Translations under genes and position numbers: made by a program
DNA from: Perkinsus olseni
Taxonomy: Eukaryota > Perkinsozoa > Perkinsida
Length of the DNA: 64,000 bases
Assembly (NCBI GenBank): GCA_013115125.1
Contig: JABANN010000120.1
Span: 1-64,000, forward strand
Reading direction: 5' to 3'
The notes under the pieces: generated by a model
Databases searched by the model: none
Told to the model about the DNA's origin: nothing
Seen by the model: the letters and a program-made list of their open reading frames with translations, nothing else
Shown here: positions 49,097 through 58,873 of the stretch, one piece after another
How positions within the stretch are numbered: the first letter of the stretch is position 1
Layout of the letters: each line of letters begins with the position of its first letter

Positions 49097-49435
49097 TTTT
49101 TATCGTAGCTGAACTACCGAGAACTAGCTTTCTAAAGTTTCCTGCGGCCGGCGCACATTTCATGCCTCTCCTCGTAGTATGAGGCTCATAAATATGTTTC
49201 TCCGGATGGAGGTTATCCTATCCAGTCTGCTCTATGCTGAGAAACCTGCCATAGCGTTCTTTCGTACGAGCGGTTATGGATGCACGGAGATCATGTCTGG
49301 TCGTCCCGGTCGGGGCACCCACGCAGTTTAACTGCCGCAGTTCGACCTAATCTTCATAAGCTTGTCAGTCTCACCGTCATCTTCATCCCCATGTGGGGAA
49401 ACCGGAGATCTGGGTGTCATCACCCCCGAGTTCTC

Positions 49436-49456
49436 CCGTAGCCATCTTGGCTCAAG
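49436..49456 (+). other. Genomic spliced-leader relic
   Basis: The 21 bases read CCGTAGCCATCTTGGCTCAAG. They match the dinoflagellate spliced leader (DCCGTAGCCATTTTGGCTCAAG) at 20 of 21 positions after D; the single T-to-C change is, as I recall, the form reported for Perkinsus. The next bases are CC, not the GT donor expected of an SL RNA gene, and an ATG follows 16 bases later. It therefore looks like the 5' end of a trans-spliced mRNA that was copied back into the genome. Confidence 0.7.
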
Positions 49457-49472
49457 CCATCTATTTTAGGCA

Positions 49473-49595
49473 ATGCCAGATTTCTTGACATCCGAACAAG
49501 CTAGATCACTATTCGAGCGTGAATTGCCTAGTGGTTACGTGAGCTGCGATGATGCTTATGAGGTTTTGAGAAGATGTTTTGAATTGAATGGCTAG
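49473..49595 (+). CDS. Short ORF directly behind the spliced-leader relic
   Basis: ATG at 49473, stop TAG at 49593-49595, 40 residues: MPDFLTSEQARSLFEREL then PSGYVSCDDAYEVLRRCFEL. The sequence is helical and coding-like and could be the 5' piece of a larger retrocopied gene (an EF-hand-like or helical N-terminus) cut by a stop. No splice donor was found before the stop. It may be a truncated retrogene. I see no recognised gene between 49097 and 49435 or 49596 and 49958. Confidence 0.35.
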   Translation: MPDFLTSEQARSLFERELPSGYVSCDDAYEVLRRCFELNG

Positions 49596-49958
49596 TCGTA
49601 GGAGAGGCCGACAATATCTTTGCAAGGATGAGTGTGATGTCATATGTTCTGTGGACCTATTGAGTGAGAGAGCATTATAGGCTTCTACTGGGTATGGTGT
49701 AAGAAAGGTTACTCGAGTATCTGGTAGTAGTTTGGCCCTGCAGTCGCCGAGTAGACGTAGTCCCGGACTGCAGGCGCAAGCGGCATCGCCGTAGCAGCGC
49801 CAGGAAGTAATAGCGAGCAGCAGTGGTGCTGCCCCCTATGTGGAAAAAATTACAATGTGAGAAAGAGTTTCCTGAACCGTGGTTACAAGATTCATAAGGT
49901 TTCCTTAAACGGTCACGGTGCCGCGGGGGCGGGCGGCGGGCTCGGGCAATAGATAGAA

Positions 49959-50671
49959 ATGGTATTGGGTGCTAGAGGCCTAGCCTTTACCTCTGCGATG
50001 GAGGTACGCCCCCTGTTAACTCGAGTATCAACGCGAACAACTTCGCGAACAACAAGAAATCTAGGATTCGTATTGAGAAGAGGGAAGCGGCACTGGGCGG
50101 AGCTGCTGACTGAGGAAACCATTCTCCCTGTTGGGAACTTGGTATGGACTTCATTAGTCCGAACCCCTGTCACCAGTGGGTGTTGGGAGAAGCTAAGATG
50201 GGGGTACGCCCTTGAACAAACTCAAGTATGGAGCAGTGTCAACTTTGAGGAAGTGAGAAGATGTATTTCACTTGACAATTTATTATGGGATGGGTTGCTG
50301 AGCTCGGTCAAGGCAAGCGACTGTGAGCTTTGATAGAGCTTGATTGCGGATGTCACGCTTTTCTCGGATGATAGCTCCTCTTATCGGCTTTGTTTCCTGT
50401 CACGCCCAGTCGTCTCCAGCCGACCGAGGCTATTGTCCGATTTGTCGATCCATCTGACGCCGACTTACCGGAATACATCATTGCGGTCAACCTTACCCGT
50501 CTTTGCACCATCAAGAGAGAATTTCTCGGGGCGCCCCTTGAAGTACCCTTGTACATGGTGGTACCCGGTCGCGTGGTCAATGTACAAGATTCCGCAAGAC
50601 AATGGTACAATCGCGTTGTCCTGGGACTATGCTTCAACGACGGTTACTCTCTAATCGATGTACCTGACTGA
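49959..50671 (+). CDS. Hypothetical gene, last exon weakly Tudor-like
   Basis: Two plus-strand coding-like pieces. The first (49959-50333) is open from an ATG and ends VKASDCEL; it is basic and not recognised, and the opposite strand is also open here. The second (about 50418-50671), after an acceptor CGTCTCCAG, reads EAIVRFVDPSDADLPEYIIA, then a segment with FLGAPLEVPLYMVVPGRVV and ends SLIDVPD. A beta-rich pattern with VRFVDPSD is loosely like the VxFxDYG core of Tudor domains, but key aromatic residues are not clear. I am not sure the two pieces belong together. Confidence 0.28.
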
Positions 50672-50942
50672 CGACTGAGAGCTGCGCTTGTCAACGAATT
50701 TACTAAGGGTCTCAGTTTATGTTATGCTAGAGTGCTCATGTGTGCGCCTGGCGTAATAAACATCGTATTGTGTAGCTCGTCTCAACCACCTTCTGATGAT
50801 GCCTGAAGGTCTTGGCAAAAACCGAAAAGTGCGTGAATGGGTTGGGAACAGTGATCCGCTGTACCCGGGGTGTACGAAATTCCATTGCTGGTAGAGTTCT
50901 TGTCTGTCACTCTCGGAGATCAATGATGAGTTCTCATTTCAG

Positions 50943-53274
50943 GCTCGGTCAATCCGCTCGTGGCTGCTTCGAGTCCGTGCACGCTAGAGGGCGATGAAAC
51001 GGTGGCAGACGAGCATGGTCGTCTCGAGACTAACGAGCATGCTTCAGGTATGCTCGCCAGACCCTGCAGCTATATCTCCGCAACTCGAAGGGCGCAAACT
51101 TCTTCGCGAAATCACGGACAAGCTCGTGACGTCTAATCCTGGCCACGTGCGAGCTGGTGGCGTAGAAGGCGGGGATGGCAGGAGCAAGGTGGGCTCCGTA
51201 TGATCGTGTCCAGCACGTTGAACGAATTGGGTCGACCTTAGCTTCGTCGCTACGGTACTCGCGGCATGCTTTCTCTTAGGAGACGAGTAAGGGTGGAATG
51301 ACGACTGCCATCACAGGGCCGGCCAGCATGAAGGAGTTCTATGACCAGATGCAGCGATGGAGCCTCATGTGCGGTAGGCCTGTCTGTGCCTGCCCTCGGC
51401 CCATGATTTTGCTGAGATCAGGTCCATACCGGGAGATTCACGACACGATGCACGATATTGCTCATTGGAAGGGGGACACGGCCAAGACGTGGCTCTTCCT
51501 GCTCGTATCAACGATCGCCTGCCTCCATCCGGGGTGAGTCTCTTGTGGTGCCTCATGGCGAAGAAGGATGCGCCTGTTTCGAGTGGTGTGCGTTTCCCGC
51601 TACCTCTACTATCGGGCGTGAGAACCGGCGCGAGGCTTCCAGATCCCATTGCGATCAGGTGGATTCTCCCCTCGCTGCCTTGGGTGGCCATTGGGTTCTG
51701 GTATCTGCGGCTCATCAAGCGCATCCAGGAGACGGCACTGCGGCAGCGCAGGAAGTCCTCTACGGCTGAGACCGAAGGTCGTAAACGTGATACTGACAAA
51801 GACACGGAGAGCAGTAAGTCAGCTGCAGCTGATTCCCTCCTGTGGGGTTCTGTGACTCTGTGGTGTGTTTGGTAGGCAAGAGCGGCGTCTATGACTGGAT
51901 GCAGAAGCTGCAAGACAAGCAGCGCGAGGTTGAACTTAACCTGCAGTATAACCAGACGGTCACGCAGCAGGGTCTGAGAATGCTGGAGAGCTTCCGCAAC
52001 ATCAATCCACGGGAGGCATTGGTGGGTAGCGTACTTCAGGTAGTTTCACAGGCAGCTGCCTGCAGGTGATGAGCGCGATTCTGGCCATCCCCCTCACCAT
52101 CGGCTTCCTTCTGGTACCGTTCAATTTCCTCGTACTTCTGTCGATCTATGCAACGCTGGGATATAACATGCTCTCCGATGAGATGGCGGAAAATCTTCGC
52201 AGGTAGGGAATCAGCGTACCGCAGCCCACCGGACGCTTGTGGGTTCCTCCGTACCATCCTTGTTCGCCATCAGATTCGTCCTTCATCATTTCGAGGGTAT
52301 CATGGACCGTTTCCTGTCGAGGTCGGCTTCGGCGAGGCAGCTTGTTGAGTAGGCACAAGGCATGCTGCACGGCGCCATCTCTATGGGTTGGTAGGATTGT
52401 ACAGACCGTGAGTGAGGATTCTCCGAAAGCGCAGCAGGCTGCCTCCGCCGTGACGGCGAAGCATGAGCGTCGGTCCCCTAGTGGAGAGACGGGTGGCGGG
52501 GCGTTGTCTGAGCTGGCACGGTCCAGGTCGAGCGGTGACAAGGTATTCCTCTTTTTTGAGAGTTCGGTGATCGGCTCCCCCCTTCCCAGGCGCGTGTCTT
52601 CGTGACGTACGAGAACCAGCGTTGGTGGGTCACTGGTGGATGGGGTCATCACACCTTCGCCGGGGAGCGATCGGCATGGAGCGACGAGTATGGTCAATTC
52701 TACTGCCCTAAGGAGTCCTTCCAGTTGCCGAAGGGTCCGGGGAGATGGGAATGGACTAGTCTGTGGTAAGCAGTGAGTGGTTTGCATAGAACTAGGGGGG
52801 TATCAGACGGCGTACGGCGATTGTTCCGTGGCTTGCACGCTGTATCAGCCAATCATACTCTGTACTTCCCGTGGCCAGAGTCTAAACCACCCATCCGTTA
52901 CTCGTCCTTCATAAGGTACGTCGATCGAAGTGCTGATGGAGACGTTGAAGGCTGGGAGTAAGTTAGCGTCAACGCGTTATACGCGGTTCTCGGTCGTCCT
53001 CGCTGCTCTGGACTTCCTCTCGTAGCAAGCTGGGTGTCGGTTTATGCTGGCGTTGCCGTCTCCCCACTCGTCTTGTCGCGGGCTATTCGAATTTCACAGA
53101 TACGCCCCGTCATTTTCTGCGGCCAACGAGGACGGTTTCCATTCTGAAATGCGGAGGTCTGATGTCGTGAGGCGTCGAAGGTGGTGCCGACGTTGCAGGA
53201 TGGTACCGGGATCTGATCTGGATAACCCGGCAGCATCGCCCTCGAAAGGGGCCCGGCAGATCTCCTCTGTATGA
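50943..53274 (+). CDS. Dysferlin-domain membrane protein (Pex24/Pex30- or TECPR-like)
   Basis: Plus-strand multi-exon gene ending at 53274. The membrane part: HWKGDTAKTWLFLLVSTIAC with CLHPG (51452-51535), SLPWVAIGFWYLRLIKRIQE (51675-51735), a charged, Lys/Glu-rich linker, a coiled-coil stretch MQKLQDKQREVELNLQYNQ (51900), and ILAIPLTIGFLLVPFNFLVL (52080-52140). Paired hydrophobic hairpins next to charged linkers resemble reticulon-like parts of fungal peroxins. Then the DysFN strand VTYENQRWWVTGGWGHHTF, with ERSAWSDEYGQFYCPKESFQ and GRWEWTSLW (52595-52765), and DysFC: VDRSADGDVEGWE, a 142-nt intron (52958-53099), YAPSFSAANEDGF and VVRRRRWCRRC (53165-53200). Both DysF halves with their Trp and Arg-rich signatures are present. 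Expected on ER, peroxisome or lysosome-like membranes. The 5' end is uncertain; an exon ending at a donor near 51188 (REITDKLVTSNPGHVRAG) probably belongs to it. Confidence 0.75.
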
Positions 53275-53961
53275 GCATTCGTGTATGTTTTCTACACTTT
53301 CCGTGCCATTTTGTAGTCTTGCTGGTGGTTAAATTATAGCGGGGACGCAAAGGGGATTGTCGTTTACGCTGTAGAGTCCTATAAGACCGACGAAGCCCTG
53401 GGTGAATCATGCATGCGAAGGATCACACTTGAGCCTTGCTAAGGCGACAAGGGTCGCCTTTGAAGGTCGTTCGACTCTCCTCTCGCCCGTACACCGCAAA
53501 ACTGGGCCCTCGCTGATGAGTCCCACGGGACCCGCCGTTCAGTCGGGAGACACCGAAGGCGTCCTTTCGCTCTCCGGAGGCCCCCATGTGGGATGGATTA
53601 CTCATAGCTGACGAGAGATGACCTCCAGCGCCCCAGCAGGGTCTTCTCGTATATGCAAGATGAAACTCGTTTTTCCCACGTACTACTGATGGCAACAAAA
53701 CACCCTCGAGGGTGTGAAAAAATCGAATAGGGAAAATAATATTGAAGTAGTCGCATAGGGCTTTGAATGAAAAAGAAGTAGCCTTGAAATTATTGATGTG
53801 GCCGAGATGCTCGTATGATGTAAGTGGGACGCGACACTAGGGCGTAGGACCCCATAAGGCTCCAGAATCTCAGTTGGTCCACAAGGCCGTGTGCAACCAC
53901 TGATGGTGGAACAGCCTCCCTGCCCAGGGGGGCTTGTTGACCAATGGGAGAGACCGAGAAG
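53275..53961. other. Intergenic, no supported gene
   Basis: Overlapping ORFs on both strands at 53402-53698 have no family resemblance and are probably chance. AT-rich around 53690-53800. Two genes converge on it. Confidence 0.4.
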
Positions 53962-54477
53962 TCAATGACAAGCACTCTTTGCTAGATGAGCTCCGGTGCC
54001 AGTAGTGCCCGGCACGCCTGGACTGTTGGTGCGAATGTGAACCTCCGACTCCGAGGCCAAAGGAATGTAATGAATAGGTTCGCACCAGTCCTCGGTGAAT
54101 AGGAGATCAAGGAACCCCGCATTAGCATTGATGATGGCAGTCCTCAGAGCTCCCTTGTACTTATCTTCCTTAACTAGCAGTCCTCGGAGGCCCGGTCGCA
54201 GATGCACGACCTCGAAGGGCACGTTGTAGGCTCGACCAATCTTGCCTTTGTGCCGCACTGAAGCATCGAAATGAAACAATGAGAAGTTGAGAGCGATCTC
54301 GACACCAGAATAGGTTGTGCAGAAGGCACCACTCGGTGAGGATAGAGTGAGTGTAGCCCACGGGATACCCTTGTCGTCGTCGACTATTCCGTAGACATGG
54401 TTACAGAGCACGACGAGGATAATGGCGAGCATGTCGGAGAAAGACACTAAGGGAGTGACTCTCAATCGCTGATTCAT
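53962..54477 (-). CDS. Putative secreted or membrane-anchored protein
   Basis: Open minus-strand frame of 171 codons from ATG 54477 (MNQRLRVTPLVSFSDM). Residues about 13-31 (DMLAIILVVLCNHVYGIV) form a hydrophobic stretch suiting a signal peptide or anchor. The rest is beta-rich with GIPWATLTLSSPSGAFCTTY, GVEIALNFSLFHFDASV, RAYNVPFEVVHLRPGLRGLL and GFLDLLFTEDWCEPIHYIPL. A single exon, unusual here, though an intron within cannot be excluded. I do not recognise the fold. It is the only minus-strand gene in the right-hand plus-strand block. Confidence 0.5.
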   Translation of the reverse strand: MNQRLRVTPLVSFSDMLAIILVVLCNHVYGIVDDDKGIPWATLTLSSPSGAFCTTYSGVEIALNFSLFHFDASVRHKGKIGRAYNVPFEVVHLRPGLRGLLVKEDKYKGALRTAIINANAGFLDLLFTEDWCEPIHYIPLASESEVHIRTNSPGVPGTTGTGAHLAKSACH

Positions 54478-54903
54478 AAGCAACTCTGCTTTGAGCCCCG
54501 TCGCTTCCTTCAACGTAGCATTCTGGCACCGATCACCATGATGAGCGTTTTTTTCTTAAGCGAATACCGGGAAAGAAGAGAATTCGAAGCCCCAAACTCT
54601 GCCTGGAGAAAGAATTGTGACGATTTCTGTCGTGCGCTCAAGGAAAAATCACTAAGCACTACGGGAGCTCTCGAGGACTAGCTTTGGGCTCGAGATAGAA
54701 CTTCCCGTTGATGAGCCAGTATCAATCAGAGTCATTCCACATTCGCGACTACCTAGCTCACCAATCACGACCGGACAAGCTCCATTCATGCTGTGGGGAG
54801 AACCATGGGCTCGCGTGCGTCATGGCACGCGTGCAATGACTCCCTCCTCTGCTAGTTTCTAGCAGATTGTCCCCCTCCTCCACCTTCAGTGGTTTTAGTC
54901 GCG

Positions 54904-57216
54904 ATGGCAGCCAGTCGTCGGAATCGAAGCCGAACAGCTGCGTCTCCCGCCTCGCCGAGGTTGATTGTCATTCTCTTGGCGGCAACCACTTTGTCTGTTC
55001 TGTTTCTTACGACTTGGTATTGGCAACTGCGGGAATACAAGTCAGTGGTCTGTCTTCGAGACGGTTGCTGATGTTAGCGTCTTTCCTCGTTAGGGATGCT
55101 GTGGCGGCGTTCCAGGGCGATGTAGACAAGATATCGCGCCAGCTGAATCGTCTTATACGCATGGAGCAGGAGAGGCGAACAGACGCCTCTCTGATTCGCT
55201 CGTACAGTCGTGAAGAAGGCACTCACTTGGAGGAAAACCATGAAGTGCATTCTGAGGCGGTGCCGGCCTTGGCCCCTGCTTCGACTACCGCCCGTGGGGC
55301 AGCCGCCCAGCCGTACACGATGGCCAGTGGGCACAAGGGCAACGGCGAACCGCGGAGAATGTGAGTTGTGAGTCATCGCTGCGGCCCAGCTTGCTGCGTG
55401 AGTGGGACGCGCTGTGATCAGTTACATCTTCACCTATGGGGGGCCTCCTGCGTGGTCCCCTCCCGTGCAGATGCCGCTCGGCTTTTGTCTTGGCATGGAG
55501 AGTGCACTTCAGCAAGAGCTCATGGTTGAGGTGTGGTTACAGCAATGCTGGGAGCCTCGGTTGTCGACTCTGTCAGGTGCTGGGCCCGTCTGGCCAGGGC
55601 AAGGCTGACGGGAAGAAGTTCAGCGACCCGAAGGCTCTGAAACCTTTCGTGAGTGTCGTTGGGAAAGTCGTCTGCCTCTCTGTTCATCATGTCTCCCGAG
55701 GCTTGGCGTGCAGTTCTCGCGGCTCAGGTGTTGCTAACCCGTCTGAAGGAGCTTCCTCCCGATGGGCTGATGCTGTTCAATGACGCTCTCGATGTATGGT
55801 TCACCCCTCACTCTAGCGAGGACGCCTTCGTCGATGCGTAAGGCCAGTGCATGGCAGCGCGACGGCTGCCGCTCCGTGAAAGGTTTTCGGTGTAGATTCG
55901 AGAAGGAGCTGCAGATTCCCGACGACACGATACTGGTCTCGGCCGAGCGCAACTGCTGGCCTCCAGCCGACAGGATGCCCTATTGCCGCGACTACCCTCC
56001 CAACAAGCATGGCACTACGTACAAGTACGCCAACACTGGTGGATGGATGGGAAGGGTGAAGACCAGTGTTTTCCTCTTGCAAGGTGAGTAGCTCGGGCAA
56101 TGCAGGCGAATCCTGGTGGCCTTCAGCGTGGACGGCTTGTATTCTCGATGGCAAGGACGAGCAAGGCTGCGTCCAGTGGTTCTACAGGGATGCCCTAGAG
56201 AGTCGGAAGTGGGCTGAGCGTATGTAGGCTGGTGGAGTGAGTTTGAAGTCAGATACAGAGAAGGCGTTGGTGCCTTCAAGATCGCCTTGGACGACACCCA
56301 ACGGGTATGGCAGACGCTGTGGGGGACGAAGTTCGCCAATGTGAGTTTGCCACTCAAGCCGTGTTTACCCATGCCATGCTGCTGCAGGCGGAACCTGCCT
56401 TCCGTCAAGTCGACGCCGCGGGCTTCGGTGAGGAGGAGTCGGGGAAGCTGGTGAATCCAGAAACATCGACCAAGCCGTTGGTGGCCCATTTCAACGGCCC
56501 GAAGGACACGCTAGTTTACTGGATGAAGGTGCCCTTCTTGGGAGCTTTCGATGTCCTTGTGAGCGCGCTGATGCGAATTTCGCTCGCCCGAAATTGATGT
56601 GAAACTGCCTGATGTCTTTTGCATCTCATCGTAGAGGGCGGGTGGTAGCTTCTGGCATATTGGTAGGAATGGAGACAGATTCAGCGAGGAGTGGTACTTG
56701 TTGTCAGAAATGGAGGAAATATTATCAGCTCGAGCCGACCTTCCAGGAAGGGAAAATTAACTTTTGGGGAGAAACTCGTGATTTTTACAAGGACATCTGT
56801 CCTCACAACTTCCTGCCGCGACTGCCTTCTAAGAAGGTAGATGGTGACGTGTCGTGGCTGGGAATCGAACCTGGGTGTCTTCAGGTCCCGCCCGGCCAAC
56901 GATGGAGGTCGGACTACAAGTGCTCAGAGGTTTGCTTGGGGAAGGACTGGCGATGCGCTGCCGACACTAGGTCGAACCCTCCCAAAGCTCCAGAGGTTAC
57001 GGTCGATGGCACCCCTCTTGCCCGGGGAGGGGTAGGGTTCCGAAACTATCCATTCTTCCCTCCTCTTCTCTGTAGGTCATGGCCGAGTGTGATCCATCAT
57101 CGGCTTCACCGTGCTGTAGCTCCACTGGCTGGTGCGGCGGTAGCAGCGCCCATTGTGACTGTCCTGATTGTATCGACTATCGTAAAGTGGCGCGCATGAG
57201 GAAGGCGGGGGCGTGA
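54904..57216 (+). CDS. Type II membrane lysyl-glycosyltransferase-like protein with hevein-like Cys-rich tail
   Basis: ATG 54904 gives a basic cytosolic end and an anchor, LIVILLAATTLSVLFLTTWY. After a 53-nt intron comes a stalk that includes FQGDVDKISRQLNRLIRMEQ. The catalytic-type part reads VLGPSGQGKADGKKF, LPPDGLMLFNDALDVWFTPH, LQIPDDTILVSAERNCWPPA, KHGTTYKYANTGGWMG, IALDDTQRVWQTLWGTKFAN and KPLVAHFNGPKDTLVYWMKV. This order (DxxD-like FNDALDVWF, SAExxCWP, LNTGGxxG-like, LDDxxRxxQ, HxNGP) is that of the glycosyltransferase domain of procollagen lysyl hydroxylase/glucosyltransferase proteins. The 3' exons encode RWRSDYKCSEVCLGKDWRCA and, after a 44-nt intron, CDPSSASPCCSSTGWCGG and AHCDCPDCIDYR, a Cys-rich module like hevein chitin-binding domains. 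Stop 57214-57216. Likely Golgi/ER lumenal. Whether all exons form one transcript is an inference. Confidence 0.65.
56837..56884 (+). repeat. 48-nt intron-like segment with tRNA box-B motif
   Basis: Bounded by AAG|GTAGAT and TTCAG|GTCCCG inside the glycosyltransferase gene. It contains GGGAATCGAACCTGGG, the reverse complement of the tRNA T-loop motif GGTTCGATTCCC. The length is a multiple of three and has no stop, so retention as coding sequence is possible. Confidence 0.45.
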
Positions 57217-57295
57217 TATCAAAGCCAGCTTTCATGGTTGAAGTGATGTTGTGTGCGTTTGCTGTTAATTTGAGGTGAAGGATTGATCGACTGAG

Positions 57296-58789
57296 ATGGC
57301 TGCCTCGCCGTCCGAGGCCCTGGACAGAGTCCTCCAAGCCGCTCGCAAGGGCGACTATGCGGCAGTGGTGGAGTGCGTAGAAGCAATAGACTGCAGCACG
57401 GCGTCTAACCAGTGAGGGCAGGATGTATTTACGGGAAGAGGGACAAGGGGTAGATACGGGCTCACTCCCTTGCATGCAGCGGTCAGCGGTGGCAACGATG
57501 AAGTCATCCGATTGCTGGTGGAGAGGAGGGCCGAGATTGACAAGCCCGATCGGAGCGGCTTCACGCCGCTGTGGGAGCCTACGGGACGCCTTGGGCATCA
57601 CTGCGGCCGTTGTAGGTATGTTGCTTTAACTCGTAATCGTTTGGCATGCGTGAAGTTCCTCCTCGAGCTGGGTGCGTCGATAGAGTTCAGGAACCACGAC
57701 GGCGCCACGGCCTTGCATGTGGCTGCATCCTTGGGGAGGGAGGAGATTGCTCAGCTGGTGAGCACCGGCGGCCCCCTTTTCTGGTGAGTTCATCAATTCG
57801 TCAGTTGATAGATGAGGGAGCCGACGTGAATGCTAAGAACAACGTAGGTGAGAGGGGCCCCTCTTTCGTAATATCATCACGCCGCTGTCCTATCTCCTCA
57901 GTGCCTAGCGCCTCCTGCTGGTGTTATGGTCGTGGTGTGGTATGATCAGGCAATACTCCGGCAATGGCCGCGGCAATGGCAGGTCGATCGAAGATTCTAG
58001 AGTTACTGTTGGAGACCGGAAGGGTTGATGCTACCTTCACGAATAAGGTAGGACGGTACTAAACGCACCACTGGTGTGACACCACGGTTCACGGCAACGG
58101 CTGTCTGTCGACGGCTACACCGGCCTCGCTCGTTCTGTTATGCCTGTCCCGCTAGGGAAGGTCTTGACGGTAGCTGTATCGCTGAGGGGAGTGACTTCTC
58201 CTTTGTTTTTCAGAGTGGGCAGTCCGTCCTGGACTTGGCCGCAGCTAGCAGGACGATCTCGTCCACCGTGTTGAATCAGCTCCGCAAGCCCTCTACATCC
58301 GATCGAGCGTCTGCTCGTTTGGCAGAAGAGACACCAACGTCAGCGGAGCGAAGCAATAGTGTGGAGATAGGCGTTCAGACTGGCCTGTTCGCGTCCGAGG
58401 TGATGGAGGTCTCGGCGCAGACCGACGAGGCGATCGCTGATGGTACCGGTCCCGCTCCCTATCTAGAGCAACTAGCACAGCACCGTCGGCGGATACGTAA
58501 ATTGGAGCGGAAACTAGCCTCCGCCCAGGACGAGGTGGTGAGGCTTCGTAGGCTGCTGGATCGGCAGGTTGCGGCTACTGAAAAGCCACCACAGACCCCT
58601 GGGGATGCTCGTGCAGATGAGTGTGGAAGCTCACAGAAGCCGGAGCTGTCAGAGGCGTCTGCCGTGGCCTCCGCTTTGATGTCCGAGTACCGCTTACGTA
58701 TACTGGATGACATCGAGAGGAGGCTTGAGAAGATGCAGGCTGGGGAGATTCTGTCAGCTAGGCAGGCATGCCGTCGTATTCCAATGTGA
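57296..58789 (+). CDS. Ankyrin-repeat protein with C-terminal coiled coil
   Basis: ATG 57296 (MAASPSEALDRVLQAARKGD). Ankyrin units follow on separate exons: LTPLHAAVSGGNDEVIRLLV with ERRAEID, DRSGFTPLW, NRLACVKFLLELGASIEF then DGATALHVAASLGREEIAQL, LIDEGADVNAKNN, PAMAAAMAGRSKILELLLET and SGQSVLDLAAAS, giving about five or six repeats. Four or more introns interrupt the repeats, one per repeat boundary in places. The last exon (58214-58789) has EIGVQTGLFASEVMEVSAQT and a long coiled coil, RKLERKLASAQDEVVRLRRL, then ILDDIERRLEKMQAGEI. The repeats make it a protein-protein scaffold in cytosol or on the cytoskeleton; no enzyme domain is present. The two VQT/AQT-DE motifs (GVQTG, SAQTDE) are typical of coiled-coil scaffold proteins. 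Confidence 0.82.
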
Positions 58790-58873
58790 TTGTTGACTTG
58801 TACTAGTGGGCTGCGTTGTAGTCGTCACAGGGGATGGCGGGCAAGTTAGTGTTATTCTTTCATTGTCATTATT

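Noticed and set aside
49436-49520. Genuine SL RNA gene
   Set aside because: The exon-like 21-mer is followed by CC, not a GT donor, and runs into an ORF.
53402-53698. ORFs on both strands
   Set aside because: They overlap antisense to each other with low-complexity composition; neither could be preferred.
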